DNA of 64,000 nt from NCBI GenBank assembly GCA_934792625.1, contig CAKVON010000003.1:87291-151290 (forward strand). The letters are read 5' to 3'. How positions within the stretch are numbered: the stretch's first letter is position 1; each line of letters opens with the position of its first letter. Shown here in pieces: positions 37,615 to 44,799 of the stretch. Position numbers and translations under genes: made by a program. The notes under the pieces were generated by a model. The model saw only the letters and a program-made list of their open reading frames with translations, ran no database searches and was not told the DNA's origin. This DNA is from an uncultured Atopobiaceae bacterium. GTDB taxonomy: Bacteria > Actinomycetota > Coriobacteriia > Coriobacteriales > Atopobiaceae.

Positions 37615-38447
37615 GCCTCGTCGCGCTGCCTGCGCTTGAGGGCGCGATGCAGCCAGATCTGGTGGATGCCGCGGATCGTGAGGTCGGGGTCGATCGCGTC
37701 GAACAGGTCGGTCGCCTCGGCAATCGTGCCCGCCAGCCCGCCCGTGCCGACCACGGTCGCGGGCGTGACGTCGGCCGCCTCGAGGCCCTTCTCGGCAGCG
37801 GTCTCGCAGGCGAGCTCGTGCTGGATGCGGGCGACCAGGCCCTCGGCCTGCGCGGCCGCGCCCACGACGATCCCGGACTGGACGGCACGCTCGGTCGTGT
37901 CGCCCAGGGTGTGGGGCGGGGCCACCAGGGGCACGCTGGCCAGCTTGGCCGCGCGCGAGAAGAGCGAGTTGGCCGACAGCATGAGGCCGGGCATGATGGC
38001 GCCGCCGCGGAAGTTGCCGTGCGCGTCGACGACGTCGATGTTGGTCGCGGTGCCAAAGTCGACGACGATGACGGGCGAGCCGTAGGTCTCGCGCGCGGCG
38101 AGGGCGTTGGCGATGCGATCGGCGCCCACCTCGTTCGGGTTGGGCAGGTCGGCGCGGATGCCGCAGTCGCGCGCCGCGCTGACCATCATGGGGTCGGTGC
38201 CCAGGATGGCGCGCATCATCTGCTGCCACTCGCGCGACAGGACGGGAACGACGCTCGCGATGGCGACGTCGGTGACGCTGTCCAGCGCGAGGCCGAGCAT
38301 CTGGAAGTACCCGAAAAGGCGTTCGTGCAGCTCGTCGGAGGTGTCGGTGGCATCGGTGGCCATGCGCCACTGGCGCGCCACACAGCCCTTCTCGTCAAAA
38401 AGTCCAAGGGTCGTCTGGGTGTTGCCGACGTCGACTGCCAGGAACAT
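37611..38447 (-). CDS. coaX: Type III pantothenate kinase
   Basis: A 278-residue ASKHA-fold kinase, first step of coenzyme A synthesis, of the type insensitive to CoA feedback. The ATP motif VDVGNTQTTLG is at the start (about 5-15); PNEVGADRIANALAA (about 105-119) and VVDFGTATNIDVV (about 128-140) are the further phosphate and pantothenate motifs. The frame runs open far upstream, but ATG at 38445-38447 has GGAGG six bases before it and starts the domain. It converges on birA with a shared CTAG. CTTCTCGGCAG occurs inside (37788). Confidence 0.93.
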   Translation of the reverse strand: MFLAVDVGNTQTTLGLFDEKGCVARQWRMATDATDTSDELHERLFGYFQMLGLALDSVTDVAIASVVPVLSREWQQMMRAILGTDPMMVSAARDCGIRADLPNPNEVGADRIANALAARETYGSPVIVVDFGTATNIDVVDAHGNFRGGAIMPGLMLSANSLFSRAAKLASVPLVAPPHTLGDTTERAVQSGIVVGAAAQAEGLVARIQHELACETAAEKGLEAADVTPATVVGTGGLAGTIAEATDLFDAIDPDLTIRGIHQIWLHRALKRRQRDEA

Positions 38448-38525
38448 CGTCGCCTCCGTACTCGCGGGCGTGCTTGCGGCAAAAGCGTAACGCATGGGGG
38501 AAGGCGCGCGGGCCGTCGCGTCCAA

Positions 38526-38541
38526 TGTCGAGAAGTGCGCA
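38526..38541 (+). repeat. Dispersed motif, variant copy in gap
   Basis: TGTCGAGAAGTGCGCA lies between divergent coaX and rpmE; one base differs from TGCCGAGAAGTGCG. Confidence 0.5.
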
Positions 38542-38594
38542 CGGGCAGCAAAGTGGACGTGGCGTGAACGTGCGGGTCGACGGCTTTTCCGCAC

Positions 38595-38623
38595 GTGACG
38601 TGCGCCGACGGTCGTGCTATTAT
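38595..38623 (+). promoter_or_regulatory. Promoter of rpmE
   Basis: GTGACG (38595-38600), a 17-base spacer, and TATTAT (38618-38623). It would start RNA just before the three leader hairpins. Confidence 0.5.
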
Positions 38624-38637
38624 TCAAAAGCTTGTTT

Positions 38638-38704
38638 GTCCTGGTCGGAAACCAGGACGCCCGGGCCTGCCCGGTACCATCCCCACCCTGGTCGGTAACC
38701 AGGG
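38638..38704 (+). ncRNA. Structured 5' leader of rpmE (L31 ribosomal-protein leader)
   Basis: Three hairpins in 67 bases. The first, GTCCTGGT-CGGAA-ACCAGGAC (38638-38658), and the third, CCCTGGT-CGGTA-ACCAGGG (38686-38704), are near-copies with the same loop and stem; a CCGGG/CCCGG hairpin (38661-38674) sits between. The RBS AAGGAG follows ten bases later. Leaders before L31 genes are a known class in several phyla, including a candidate from Coriobacteria; I assign this by position and structure, not by a covariance search. L31 protein binding to shut off its own translation is the likely mechanism. Confidence 0.6.
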
Positions 38705-38723
38705 CCAACAGAAGGAGTTCCAC

Positions 38724-39161
38724 ATGAAGAAGGGCATCCACCCCGACTACGTCGAGTGCACCGTCCGTTGCACCTGCGGCAACACCTGGAAGACGCACTC
38801 CACCAAGTCCGAGATGACCATCGACCTCTGCGACAAGTGCCACCCGTTCTACACCGGCCAGCAGAAGCTCGTCGACACCGGCGGCCGCGTCCAGCGCTTC
38901 GCCGACAAGTTCGGTGGCGCCGCTGCCGCCCAGCTCAAGAAGGCCGAGGAGGCCAAGGCCGCCAAGGCCGCCAAGGTCGCCGAGCAGGAGGCCGCTCGCA
39001 AGGCCGCCAAGGAGGCCAAGGCTGCCGAGAAGGCCAAGCGTGCCGCTGAGTACGCCAAGAAGGCCGAGGCCGAGGCTGCCAAGAAGGCCGCCGAGGAGGC
39101 CGCTGCTCCCGTCGAGGAGACCGCTGCCGAGGCCGTCGAGACCGAGGCCGCTGCCGAGTAG
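38724..39161 (+). CDS. rpmE: Ribosomal protein L31 with long Ala/Lys/Glu tail
   Basis: A 145-residue L31. Residues 1-66 are the normal zinc-binding L31 (Cys16, Cys18, Cys36, Cys39; [10 protein letters not shown]), the whole length of the protein in most bacteria. Residues 67-145 are a charged tail built almost only of Ala, Lys and Glu ([15 protein letters not shown] and similar), probably one long helix, ending acidic ([15 protein letters not shown]). The tail contains a TGCCGAGAAG motif (39023). L31 bridges the ribosomal subunits; the tail could reach toward other factors or carry zinc-independent contacts. ATG with AAGGAG seven bases before it. Confidence 0.93.
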   Translation: MKKGIHPDYVECTVRCTCGNTWKTHSTKSEMTIDLCDKCHPFYTGQQKLVDTGGRVQRFADKFGGAAAAQLKKAEEAKAAKAAKVAEQEAARKAAKEAKAAEKAKRAAEYAKKAEAEAAKKAAEEAAAPVEETAAEAVETEAAAE

Positions 39162-39229
39162 CATCCTGCTCTCGAGCGACATCCCGTCTCGTTCCGATTA
39201 GTCGATCGGATACCGATTCGAGAATCGAC

Positions 39230-39270
39230 ATCAGCCCCGCATGGCATTGCCGTGCGGGGCTGATTGCGTT
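39230..39270 (+). terminator. Terminator of rpmE
   Basis: TCAGCCCCGCA (39231-39241) pairs with TGCGGGGCTGA (39253-39263); downstream TTGCGTTTTG. Confidence 0.8.
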
Positions 39271-39290
39271 TTGCGGGATGTCGGGGCTCG

Positions 39291-40130
39291 TTAGACCAGC
39301 TTGAAGCCGGGGTGGTCGCCGCCGACCTTCTCGACGCGGACCTTGGCGTCGCGCTGCATCTGCTGCAGGCGGCGGAACTGCTCCATGCGGGACTGGGCGT
39401 CCTCCTCGGACTCGTTCTTGTAGATGCAGCTGCACTCGCCGGCCAGGATGTTGGCGACCTTCGCCCTCAGGGCATCGATGCGCAGCGAGTCCATGGCACC
39501 CGCCTTCTGTGCCTGGAGGCAAATCTGGTCGAACTCCTTGGGGGAGAGTTCCAGGGCCTCGGCGAGCTCGTCGTCGCGGATGCCGATCTTCTTCTCGCGG
39601 GCGTAGGCGTCCAGGGCGGCCTCCTCCTGGATGGCCTCCTCCGCCTGCGATGCAAACAGGTCGTCCATCATCTTTTGGGTCGCACCCATCTGCTCGATGA
39701 ACTCGTCCATCGTCAGGCCCTCGGCTGCCAGGTCGTGCTCGAAGGCCTGGCGCATGACGCCGCGCACCTGCTCCACCAGCTCGGGCGGGACGGCCTCGTT
39801 CAGGCGCTTGGCGAGCTCGGTCGCGCATCGGTCCGCCTTCGAGCCCTCGACCAGCTGCATGTTGGCCTCGCCGACCTGCTTGCGGGCGACCTCGCGCAGC
39901 TCGGCGATGGTGTTGACGTTCTCGAGCTTCTCGGCGACCAGCGCGTCGGTCAGCCTCTCGTTTCCGAGGCCCATGCTGTCCAGCGTCGCCTCGATCGCGT
40001 AGTCGATGTCGACCTCGGTCACGCGCGGGACCACGACCTCGATCTGGACGGGGTCGTACGAGCTCAGGCTAAAGAGGTAGAGGTCGCCAATGTGGCTGGG
40101 GAAGGGCTTGCCGGTCTTGGTGTCATCCAT
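39291..40130 (-). CDS. Trigger-factor-like protein lacking the ribosome-binding domain
   Basis: A 279-residue, mostly helical acidic protein. The stretch VPPELVEQVRGVMRQAFEHDL ... GLTMDEFIEQMGATQKMMDDLFASQAEEAIQEEAAL ... DDELAEAL has the spacing and character of the C-terminal chaperone arms of trigger factor. The ribosome-binding loop (GFRxGKxP) and a clear FKBP isomerase domain are missing; only about 100 residues precede the arm region. It may be a free chaperone related to trigger factor or SurA. ATG at 40128-40130 follows GGAGG. It converges on rpmE, and a strong dyad lies upstream. A standard trigger factor is probably elsewhere in the genome. Confidence 0.6.
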   Translation of the reverse strand: MDDTKTGKPFPSHIGDLYLFSLSSYDPVQIEVVVPRVTEVDIDYAIEATLDSMGLGNERLTDALVAEKLENVNTIAELREVARKQVGEANMQLVEGSKADRCATELAKRLNEAVPPELVEQVRGVMRQAFEHDLAAEGLTMDEFIEQMGATQKMMDDLFASQAEEAIQEEAALDAYAREKKIGIRDDELAEALELSPKEFDQICLQAQKAGAMDSLRIDALRAKVANILAGECSCIYKNESEEDAQSRMEQFRRLQQMQRDAKVRVEKVGGDHPGFKLV

Positions 40131-40219
40131 CGGGTCCTCCGTGGGTCCGTCGCGCGGCCGCGCGGGCCAGTCGGCCGGGGTGCCTGCGCGATGCTTGTAT
40201 GCTGCATTATTCCCATTAT

Positions 40220-40234
40220 GGCTTTCAGAAAGCC
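40220..40234 (-). promoter_or_regulatory. Dyad upstream of the trigger-factor-like gene
   Basis: GGCTTTC-A-GAAAGCC, perfect 7-base arms, flanked by ATTAT on the left and TAATAAT on the right in an AT-rich island 90 bases before the gene. It looks like an operator overlapping a promoter. Confidence 0.45.
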
Positions 40235-40595
40235 TAATAATCATGCGAGCTGCGTGTTGGCGGGCCGGTCGGTCGCGTAATTCAGGCCAGCTTTAAATCC
40301 CGTCCGTTCGAGTCGACCACGGTCGGTGGGGCCACGCTCTACGACCTCACAAAGCCCGTCTCGTAAGCATCGGTCCCGCGCCCATCGATGCGTCGGCGGT
40401 GGTACCATCTTGTGACTTATGTGAGAGGGGATAGGGTGTACCTGCGTATCGACAAGCTCTAGCTACCATGGACATGACCGTGCCGCGTGCGGATCGTCTC
40501 GCACGCCAGGCACCCGGCCGCCCATGCGGCAACCAACCACCCGCCTTAACGCCCGGCCGCACCGTCGGCCACCACATACGCAACAAGGAGTCCCC
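40235..40595 (+). other. Long upstream region of prfA
   Basis: A 361-base stretch with no full gene. It holds TACCAT (40403-40408) as a probable -10 box, then a short ORF at 40436-40462 (GTG start, 8 codons, TAG stop, preceded by GAGAGGGG), and GC-rich segments that can fold (around 40510-40575). The transcript leader before prfA would be about 185 bases, long for this window. Confidence 0.45.
40436..40462 (+). CDS. Possible 8-codon leader peptide before prfA
   Basis: GTG-TAC-CTG-CGT-ATC-GAC-AAG-CTC-TAG (Met-Tyr-Leu-Arg-Ile-Asp-Lys-Leu). GAGAGGGG ends six bases before the GTG, and the TACCAT box lies 27 bases upstream, so it would be the first thing translated on the mRNA. It could be chance; there is no second copy to compare. 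Confidence 0.3.
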   Translation: MYLRIDKL

Positions 40596-41663
40596 ATGCG
40601 TGACAAGCTAGAGAAGATCATCGCGGCGTACATCGAGCTCGAGAGCAAGCTCGGCGACCCTGCCGTCGTCGCCGACCCCAAGGAGTACGCGCGCCTGGCA
40701 AAGGAGCACTCCAGCCAGGCCGACCTCGTCGCGGCCGCCCGCGAGTACATCGGCGCCCTCGACGACATCGACGCCGCCAAGGAGATGCTGCACGACGCCT
40801 CCGACGCCGACGAGAAGGCCATGCTGCAGGAGGACATCGCCGCCAACGAGGAGAAGCTCCCCCAGCTGGAGGAGGACATCAAGTTCATGCTCATCCCGGC
40901 CGACCCTGCGGACGAGAAGGACACAATCGTCGAGATCCGCGCCGGCGTCGGCGGCGACGAGGCCGGCATCTTCGCCGGTGACCTCTTCAAGATGTACGAG
41001 CGCTTCATCGCCTCCAAGGGCTGGAAGTCCGAGGTCCTTTCCAGCAGCCCGTCCGACGCCGGCGGCTTCAAGACCGTCGAGTTCAAGGTCACGGGCGAGA
41101 AGGTCTACTCCGTCATGAAGTACGAGAGTGGCGTCCACCGCGTCCAGCGCATCCCGAAGACCGAGAGCCAGGGCCGCATCCAGACCTCCACGGCCACCGT
41201 GGCGGTCCTGCCCGAGGCCGACGAGATCGACATCCACATCGAGCAGTCCGACCTGCGCATCGACACCTACTGCGCCTCGGGCCCCGGTGGTCAGTGCGTC
41301 AACACGACCTACTCGGCCGTCCGCATCACGCACCTGCCCACCAACACAGTCGTCCAGTCGCAGGACCAGCGCTCGCAGATCCAGAACCGCGAGGTCTGCA
41401 TGCAGATGCTGCGTGCCCGCCTGTACGAGATGGAGCTCGAGAAGCAGCAGGCCGAGCTCGGCGCCGAGCGCCAGAGCCAGATCGGCCACGGCAACCGCTC
41501 CGAGAAGATCCGCACCTACAACCAGCCGCAGGACCGCGTGACCGACCACCGCATCGGCTTCAACAGCACGTACAACGGCGTGCTGCTCGGTGACGGCCTC
41601 TCCTCCGTGATCGAGGCCCTGGCCGCGGCCGACCGTGCCGAGAAGCTCGCCCAGCAGGTGTAG
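40596..41663 (+). CDS. prfA: Peptide chain release factor 1
   Basis: A 355-residue release factor for UAA and UAG stops. N-terminal coiled-coil domain (1-100), then the core with [34 protein letters not shown], and the catalytic GGQ in [19 protein letters not shown] (about 230-250; the residue after GGQ is Cys where His is common). The end [14 protein letters not shown] is typical. RF1 matters here because most genes in the window end in TAG. ATG 40596 has AAGGAG seven bases ahead. The methylase for its GGQ, prmC, lies 2 kb downstream. Confidence 0.97.
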   Translation: MRDKLEKIIAAYIELESKLGDPAVVADPKEYARLAKEHSSQADLVAAAREYIGALDDIDAAKEMLHDASDADEKAMLQEDIAANEEKLPQLEEDIKFMLIPADPADEKDTIVEIRAGVGGDEAGIFAGDLFKMYERFIASKGWKSEVLSSSPSDAGGFKTVEFKVTGEKVYSVMKYESGVHRVQRIPKTESQGRIQTSTATVAVLPEADEIDIHIEQSDLRIDTYCASGPGGQCVNTTYSAVRITHLPTNTVVQSQDQRSQIQNREVCMQMLRARLYEMELEKQQAELGAERQSQIGHGNRSEKIRTYNQPQDRVTDHRIGFNSTYNGVLLGDGLSSVIEALAAADRAEKLAQQV

Positions 41664-41727
41664 CCTCAGGCGCGTCCGCGCGTCAGGTCGCGATCCGCAT
41701 CGGGGTCGCAACGCGTTCACACATGCG

Positions 41728-41766
41728 AGGGACCCGTCGCGGCCACGAGTCGCGGCGGGTCCCTTT
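41728..41766 (+). terminator. Terminator of prfA
   Basis: AGGGACCCGTCGCG (from 41728) pairs with CGCGGCGGGTCCCT (ending 41764), then TTTG. Confidence 0.8.
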
Positions 41767-41840
41767 GTCTGCGCGGCTGATATGCGTGTGGCGCATATTC
41801 GCAGGGTATGCGTCGCACGGAGGGCTACGTCGGGTGGCGG

Positions 41841-42671
41841 CTACGCGTCCAGGTGCGTGCGCCGGTCCCGATAGTTGGCCAGGTAGCCCGCGAACTCCGC
41901 CGAGGTGTCCGAGTTGCCGATCCGCCACGTCTTGTGGTCGATGATCCGCCCCGCGTCCTCGAGGCCCTTCTCGGCATAGAGTGCGTCGAGCCAGGCGAGA
42001 AGTGCGTCGAGCGCCTCCAGCTGACTGGCGGGATAGTCGCCCTCGCCACCCACGTGGACCATCTCGATGCCGATCGAGTACGAGTTCATCCCGTAGTCGG
42101 GGTGTTCGGAGCCGATGGGGCTCGTCCCGCGGCGGTCGTCGCGGCTCTCGTCGGTCACGCCGAACCGCTCGTTGTGGCCGGCGTCGCCGAAGCCGGCGTG
42201 GTGGGCGATGCGGTCGACGGGCACGCATTGCGCGACATGGCCGTCCTTGCCCACGACAAAGTGGGCCGCCACCAGGTTGCCGTTGGACTCCCACCAGTCG
42301 ATGACGCCCTCGGGCTCGCCGCCGCCCTCGGTGTCGTGGAGCACGACGTAGCGCTGGCAGTCGGCGGGCTTGGGCCCGTGGTCCAGGTCGTCGTACATAC
42401 GCTCGGCGAGGTCCAGACGCCCGCGGAGGTCCGCCGCAGAGGGCGCCGACTTCGTGACAGCAGCCGCGGCGGGTGCCTGCGAGGTGTCGCCGGCTGCGCC
42501 CGACGCTGGCGAGAAGGGCGTCGCGGGGGCGTCGGGGCGTCCGGCGCCGCCCGCACCCGCGAGCGTGCGCCAGGCAGCGGCGGCCCCGGCTGCCGCCGCG
42601 AGGGCGGCGCCCGCGCCGATGGCGATCGCGCCGCGACGGGTCACAAGACGGCTGTCCTTCTCGGCAGCCAT
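41841..42671 (-). CDS. N-acetylmuramoyl-L-alanine amidase (Amidase_2) with Tat-like signal
   Basis: A 276-residue exported amidase that cuts the bond between glycan and stem peptide of peptidoglycan. The N-terminus has a twin-arginine motif (VTRRGAIAIG, Arg12-Arg13) before a hydrophobic Ala-rich segment, then a linker of about 50 residues. The amidase domain runs from about 105: YVVLHDTEGG (zinc His), AHFVVGKDGHVAQCVP, IAHHAG, YSIGIEMV, and HKTWRIG with the late ligands. It follows the zinc-ribbon/YARHG gene after two bases, so they are co-transcribed. Motif copies sit in its first codons (42657, AAEKD) and inside (41967, 41996). Confidence 0.88.
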   Translation of the reverse strand: MAAEKDSRLVTRRGAIAIGAGAALAAAAGAAAAWRTLAGAGGAGRPDAPATPFSPASGAAGDTSQAPAAAAVTKSAPSAADLRGRLDLAERMYDDLDHGPKPADCQRYVVLHDTEGGGEPEGVIDWWESNGNLVAAHFVVGKDGHVAQCVPVDRIAHHAGFGDAGHNERFGVTDESRDDRRGTSPIGSEHPDYGMNSYSIGIEMVHVGGEGDYPASQLEALDALLAWLDALYAEKGLEDAGRIIDHKTWRIGNSDTSAEFAGYLANYRDRRTHLDA

Positions 42672-42673
42672 GC

Positions 42674-43564
42674 CTACAGGTGGCTGGAGCCCATGTCGCG
42701 CTCGACGGCCTTGATGGCGTCGGCGTTGGCCCTCTCGGTCGAGTTGAGCGGGTCGGCCATGCTGTCGAACTCCTCGGGCGAGTACTCGCGCGTGTACCAG
42801 GGCTTCGAGTCGAAGTAGCTCTGCAGGGTGCTGTCCTTGAAGCCGCGGCCGTGACGCGCGTAGATCTCGTTGCGGGCGTACCACAGCTCGTCGACGGTGA
42901 GGCCCAGGTCGCGAATCTCCTGCTTGGTGTAGGTGTGAGTGGCGCTGTCGGGGATGACGTAGTCGCCGGCGGACGTGCTGGCGGACGTGGTCGCGGCGCT
43001 CGTGGCGGCCGTGGTGGCGGACTTGGTCGTGGCGGGCGCCTCGTCGGTGGAGGCCTCGGTCGTTGCCGCCGTGTCCGTCGTGGTCGCGGCCTCGCCGGCG
43101 GTCGCGGGCTCGCTTGCCGCGGGGCGGGACGCCGTGCCCATGATGCCCAGGGGGTCGAGCATCACGAACGCGACGCCGGCGCCGCCCGCGAGCAGGATGA
43201 CCAGCAGCGCGATGGCGACGAGCTTGGCCTTGCCGCCGCGCTCGGGCGCGGGTGGCTGGCCTGCGGGGGAGTAGGGCTGGCTCGGCACCGGAGCTGCGGT
43301 CGGCGGCATTGCCGTCGTTGCCGCGGGGGTCGCTGCGGGCGGCACGGGGGCCGTTGCGGGCGGGACGAAGGCCTCGCCAGTGGTCGGCGCGACGGGCTCG
43401 GGCGTCGCGCTCGTCGCCGGCTCGGGCATGACGGTCGTCGCGGGCTCGGGCGTCACGACGGTCTCGGCGACGGGGTTGGGCGCCTGCGCCTTGACGGGGG
43501 TGCCGCAGTTGGTGCAGAACGCCGCCCCGTCGGGCACCTGCCTGCCACAGTTGGTGCAAAACAT
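42674..43564 (-). CDS. Zinc-ribbon membrane protein with extracellular YARHG domain
   Basis: A 296-residue protein. Zinc ribbon at the start (Cys3, Cys6, Cys17, Cys20: MFCTNCG, FCTNCG), a Pro/Ala/Thr-rich linker of about 80 residues, one membrane helix (about 115-135), a Thr/Ala-rich outside stalk, then a YARHG domain near the end (LWYARNEIYARHGRGF ... YFDSKPWY). YARHG domains are small extracellular modules of unclear ligand, often with zinc ribbons or peptidases in gut bacteria. The gene is co-directed with the amidase, which suggests a cell-wall role. The linker is compositionally extreme. RBS AAAGGGTGG is ten bases from the ATG. Confidence 0.82.
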   Translation of the reverse strand: MFCTNCGRQVPDGAAFCTNCGTPVKAQAPNPVAETVVTPEPATTVMPEPATSATPEPVAPTTGEAFVPPATAPVPPAATPAATTAMPPTAAPVPSQPYSPAGQPPAPERGGKAKLVAIALLVILLAGGAGVAFVMLDPLGIMGTASRPAASEPATAGEAATTTDTAATTEASTDEAPATTKSATTAATSAATTSASTSAGDYVIPDSATHTYTKQEIRDLGLTVDELWYARNEIYARHGRGFKDSTLQSYFDSKPWYTREYSPEEFDSMADPLNSTERANADAIKAVERDMGSSHL

Positions 43565-43584
43565 CGTGTGACCACCCTTTCTCT

Positions 43585-43603
43585 ACGTTCTTCTCGGCAT
43601 GAG
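43585..43603 (-). repeat. Dispersed motif, full copy in gap
   Basis: ACGTTCTTCTCGGCATGAG lies in the 239-base gap between divergent YARHG and prmC genes, about 20 bases upstream of the former. The rest of the gap shows no gene. Confidence 0.65.
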
Positions 43604-43803
43604 TATACGCATTTACCAGCGCTCTTCTCCGAAGTTGGCGTCTGACAGATTGTTAGGGCGTACGTCGGCGGGGCCGCGCCCTCCCGCGGCTAGTATTGGT
43701 GGGGAACACCCGGCCGAGGCACCGGCGCCAAGGCCATGCCGGGCGCGCACGCCGCGCCGGCAAGAAGCGCGCGGGGCGACCCGCGACCGACCACTGGAGG
43801 ACC

Positions 43804-44694
43804 ATGCCGCAGAACAAGCTCTGGACCGTGGCCAGCTGCCTTTCCTGGACGCGCGACTACCTCGACCGCAAGGGCGACGAGCACGCGCGCCTCTCGGCCG
43901 AGTGGCTGCTGTGCGCCGCGACCGACAAGGACCGCACGCGCCTGTACATGGACTACGACCAGCCGCTGTCGGCCGACGAGCTCTCGCTCATGCACGGCTA
44001 CATAGAGAGAAGGGCCGCGGGCGAGCCGCTCCAGTACATCACGGGCAGGACCACCTTCCGCTTTGTCGAGGTCGCCTGCGAGCCGGGCGTGCTGATCCCG
44101 CGGCCCGAGACCGAGATCCTGGTCGACGCCGCCCTCGAGGGGGTCGACGCGTGCCCGGATGACGAGCCGCTGGTCCTTGAGGTTGGTACCGGCACCGGCT
44201 GCGTCGCTGCCTCGATCGCCTCCGAGCGCAAGGCCGCGCGCGTCGTCGCGACCGACCTCTCGCCGGTGGCCGCGGGGCTCGCGTGCCGTAACGTGGCCTC
44301 GCTCGGGCTGGACGGGCGCGTCGACGTCGTCGAGTGCGACCTGGCGGCGGGGGTGGACGAGTCGCTCATGGGCCGCTTCGCCGTTCTCGTGTCCAACCCG
44401 CCCTACATCCCAACGGCAGTGCTGGAGGCCGAGGTCCCGGCCGAGGTGCGCGACAACGAGCCCGACCTCGCCCTGGACGGTGGGGCCGACGGCCTCGACG
44501 TCTACCGTCGCCTGTTGGAGCTTGCGCCGCGAGCGCTGCGTCCCGGCGGCATGCTGTGCGTCGAGCTTTTCGAGGGCGCCCTCGACCCCGCGGCACTTCT
44601 CGCCCGCGAGCAGGGCGTGTGGGAGACCGTCGAGGTCCGCGAGGACCTCACGCACCGACCGCGCATCCTCGTCGCGCGACTCCCGCGCGAGTAG
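43804..44694 (+). CDS. prmC: Release-factor glutamine methyltransferase PrmC
   Basis: A 296-residue SAM methyltransferase that methylates the Gln of the GGQ motif in release factors. An N-terminal helical domain (1-85) contacts the factor; the catalytic domain has LEVGTGTGC (125-133) and NPPY (198-201). IPRPETEILV (98-107) is the classic PrmC motif. ATG with GGAGG three bases before it. It is usually next to prfA; here two opposite-strand genes are inserted between them. GCACTTCTCGCC occurs near the end (44594). Confidence 0.94.
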   Translation: MPQNKLWTVASCLSWTRDYLDRKGDEHARLSAEWLLCAATDKDRTRLYMDYDQPLSADELSLMHGYIERRAAGEPLQYITGRTTFRFVEVACEPGVLIPRPETEILVDAALEGVDACPDDEPLVLEVGTGTGCVAASIASERKAARVVATDLSPVAAGLACRNVASLGLDGRVDVVECDLAAGVDESLMGRFAVLVSNPPYIPTAVLEAEVPAEVRDNEPDLALDGGADGLDVYRRLLELAPRALRPGGMLCVELFEGALDPAALLAREQGVWETVEVREDLTHRPRILVARLPRE

Positions 44695-44756
44695 GGGGTA
44701 CACGGGCGAAAGGGGGACCGCCGCGCAGCAATTGCGCCCGGGCCGCGTCTTGCCCT

Positions 44757-44771
44757 GCCGAGAAGTGCGGC
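44757..44771 (+). repeat. Dispersed TGCCGAGAAGTGC motif, full copy in gap
   Basis: TGCCGAGAAGTGCGG lies between prmC and the TsaC-hydrolase gene, 28 bases before the latter's start. Confidence 0.65.
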
Positions 44772-44799
44772 CGGGCCGGTTATCGAACAGGGGATTGTG

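Noticed and set aside
40285..40335. tRNA-like GTTCGAGTC sequence upstream of prfA
   Set aside because: No paired acceptor, D or anticodon arms can be drawn around it.
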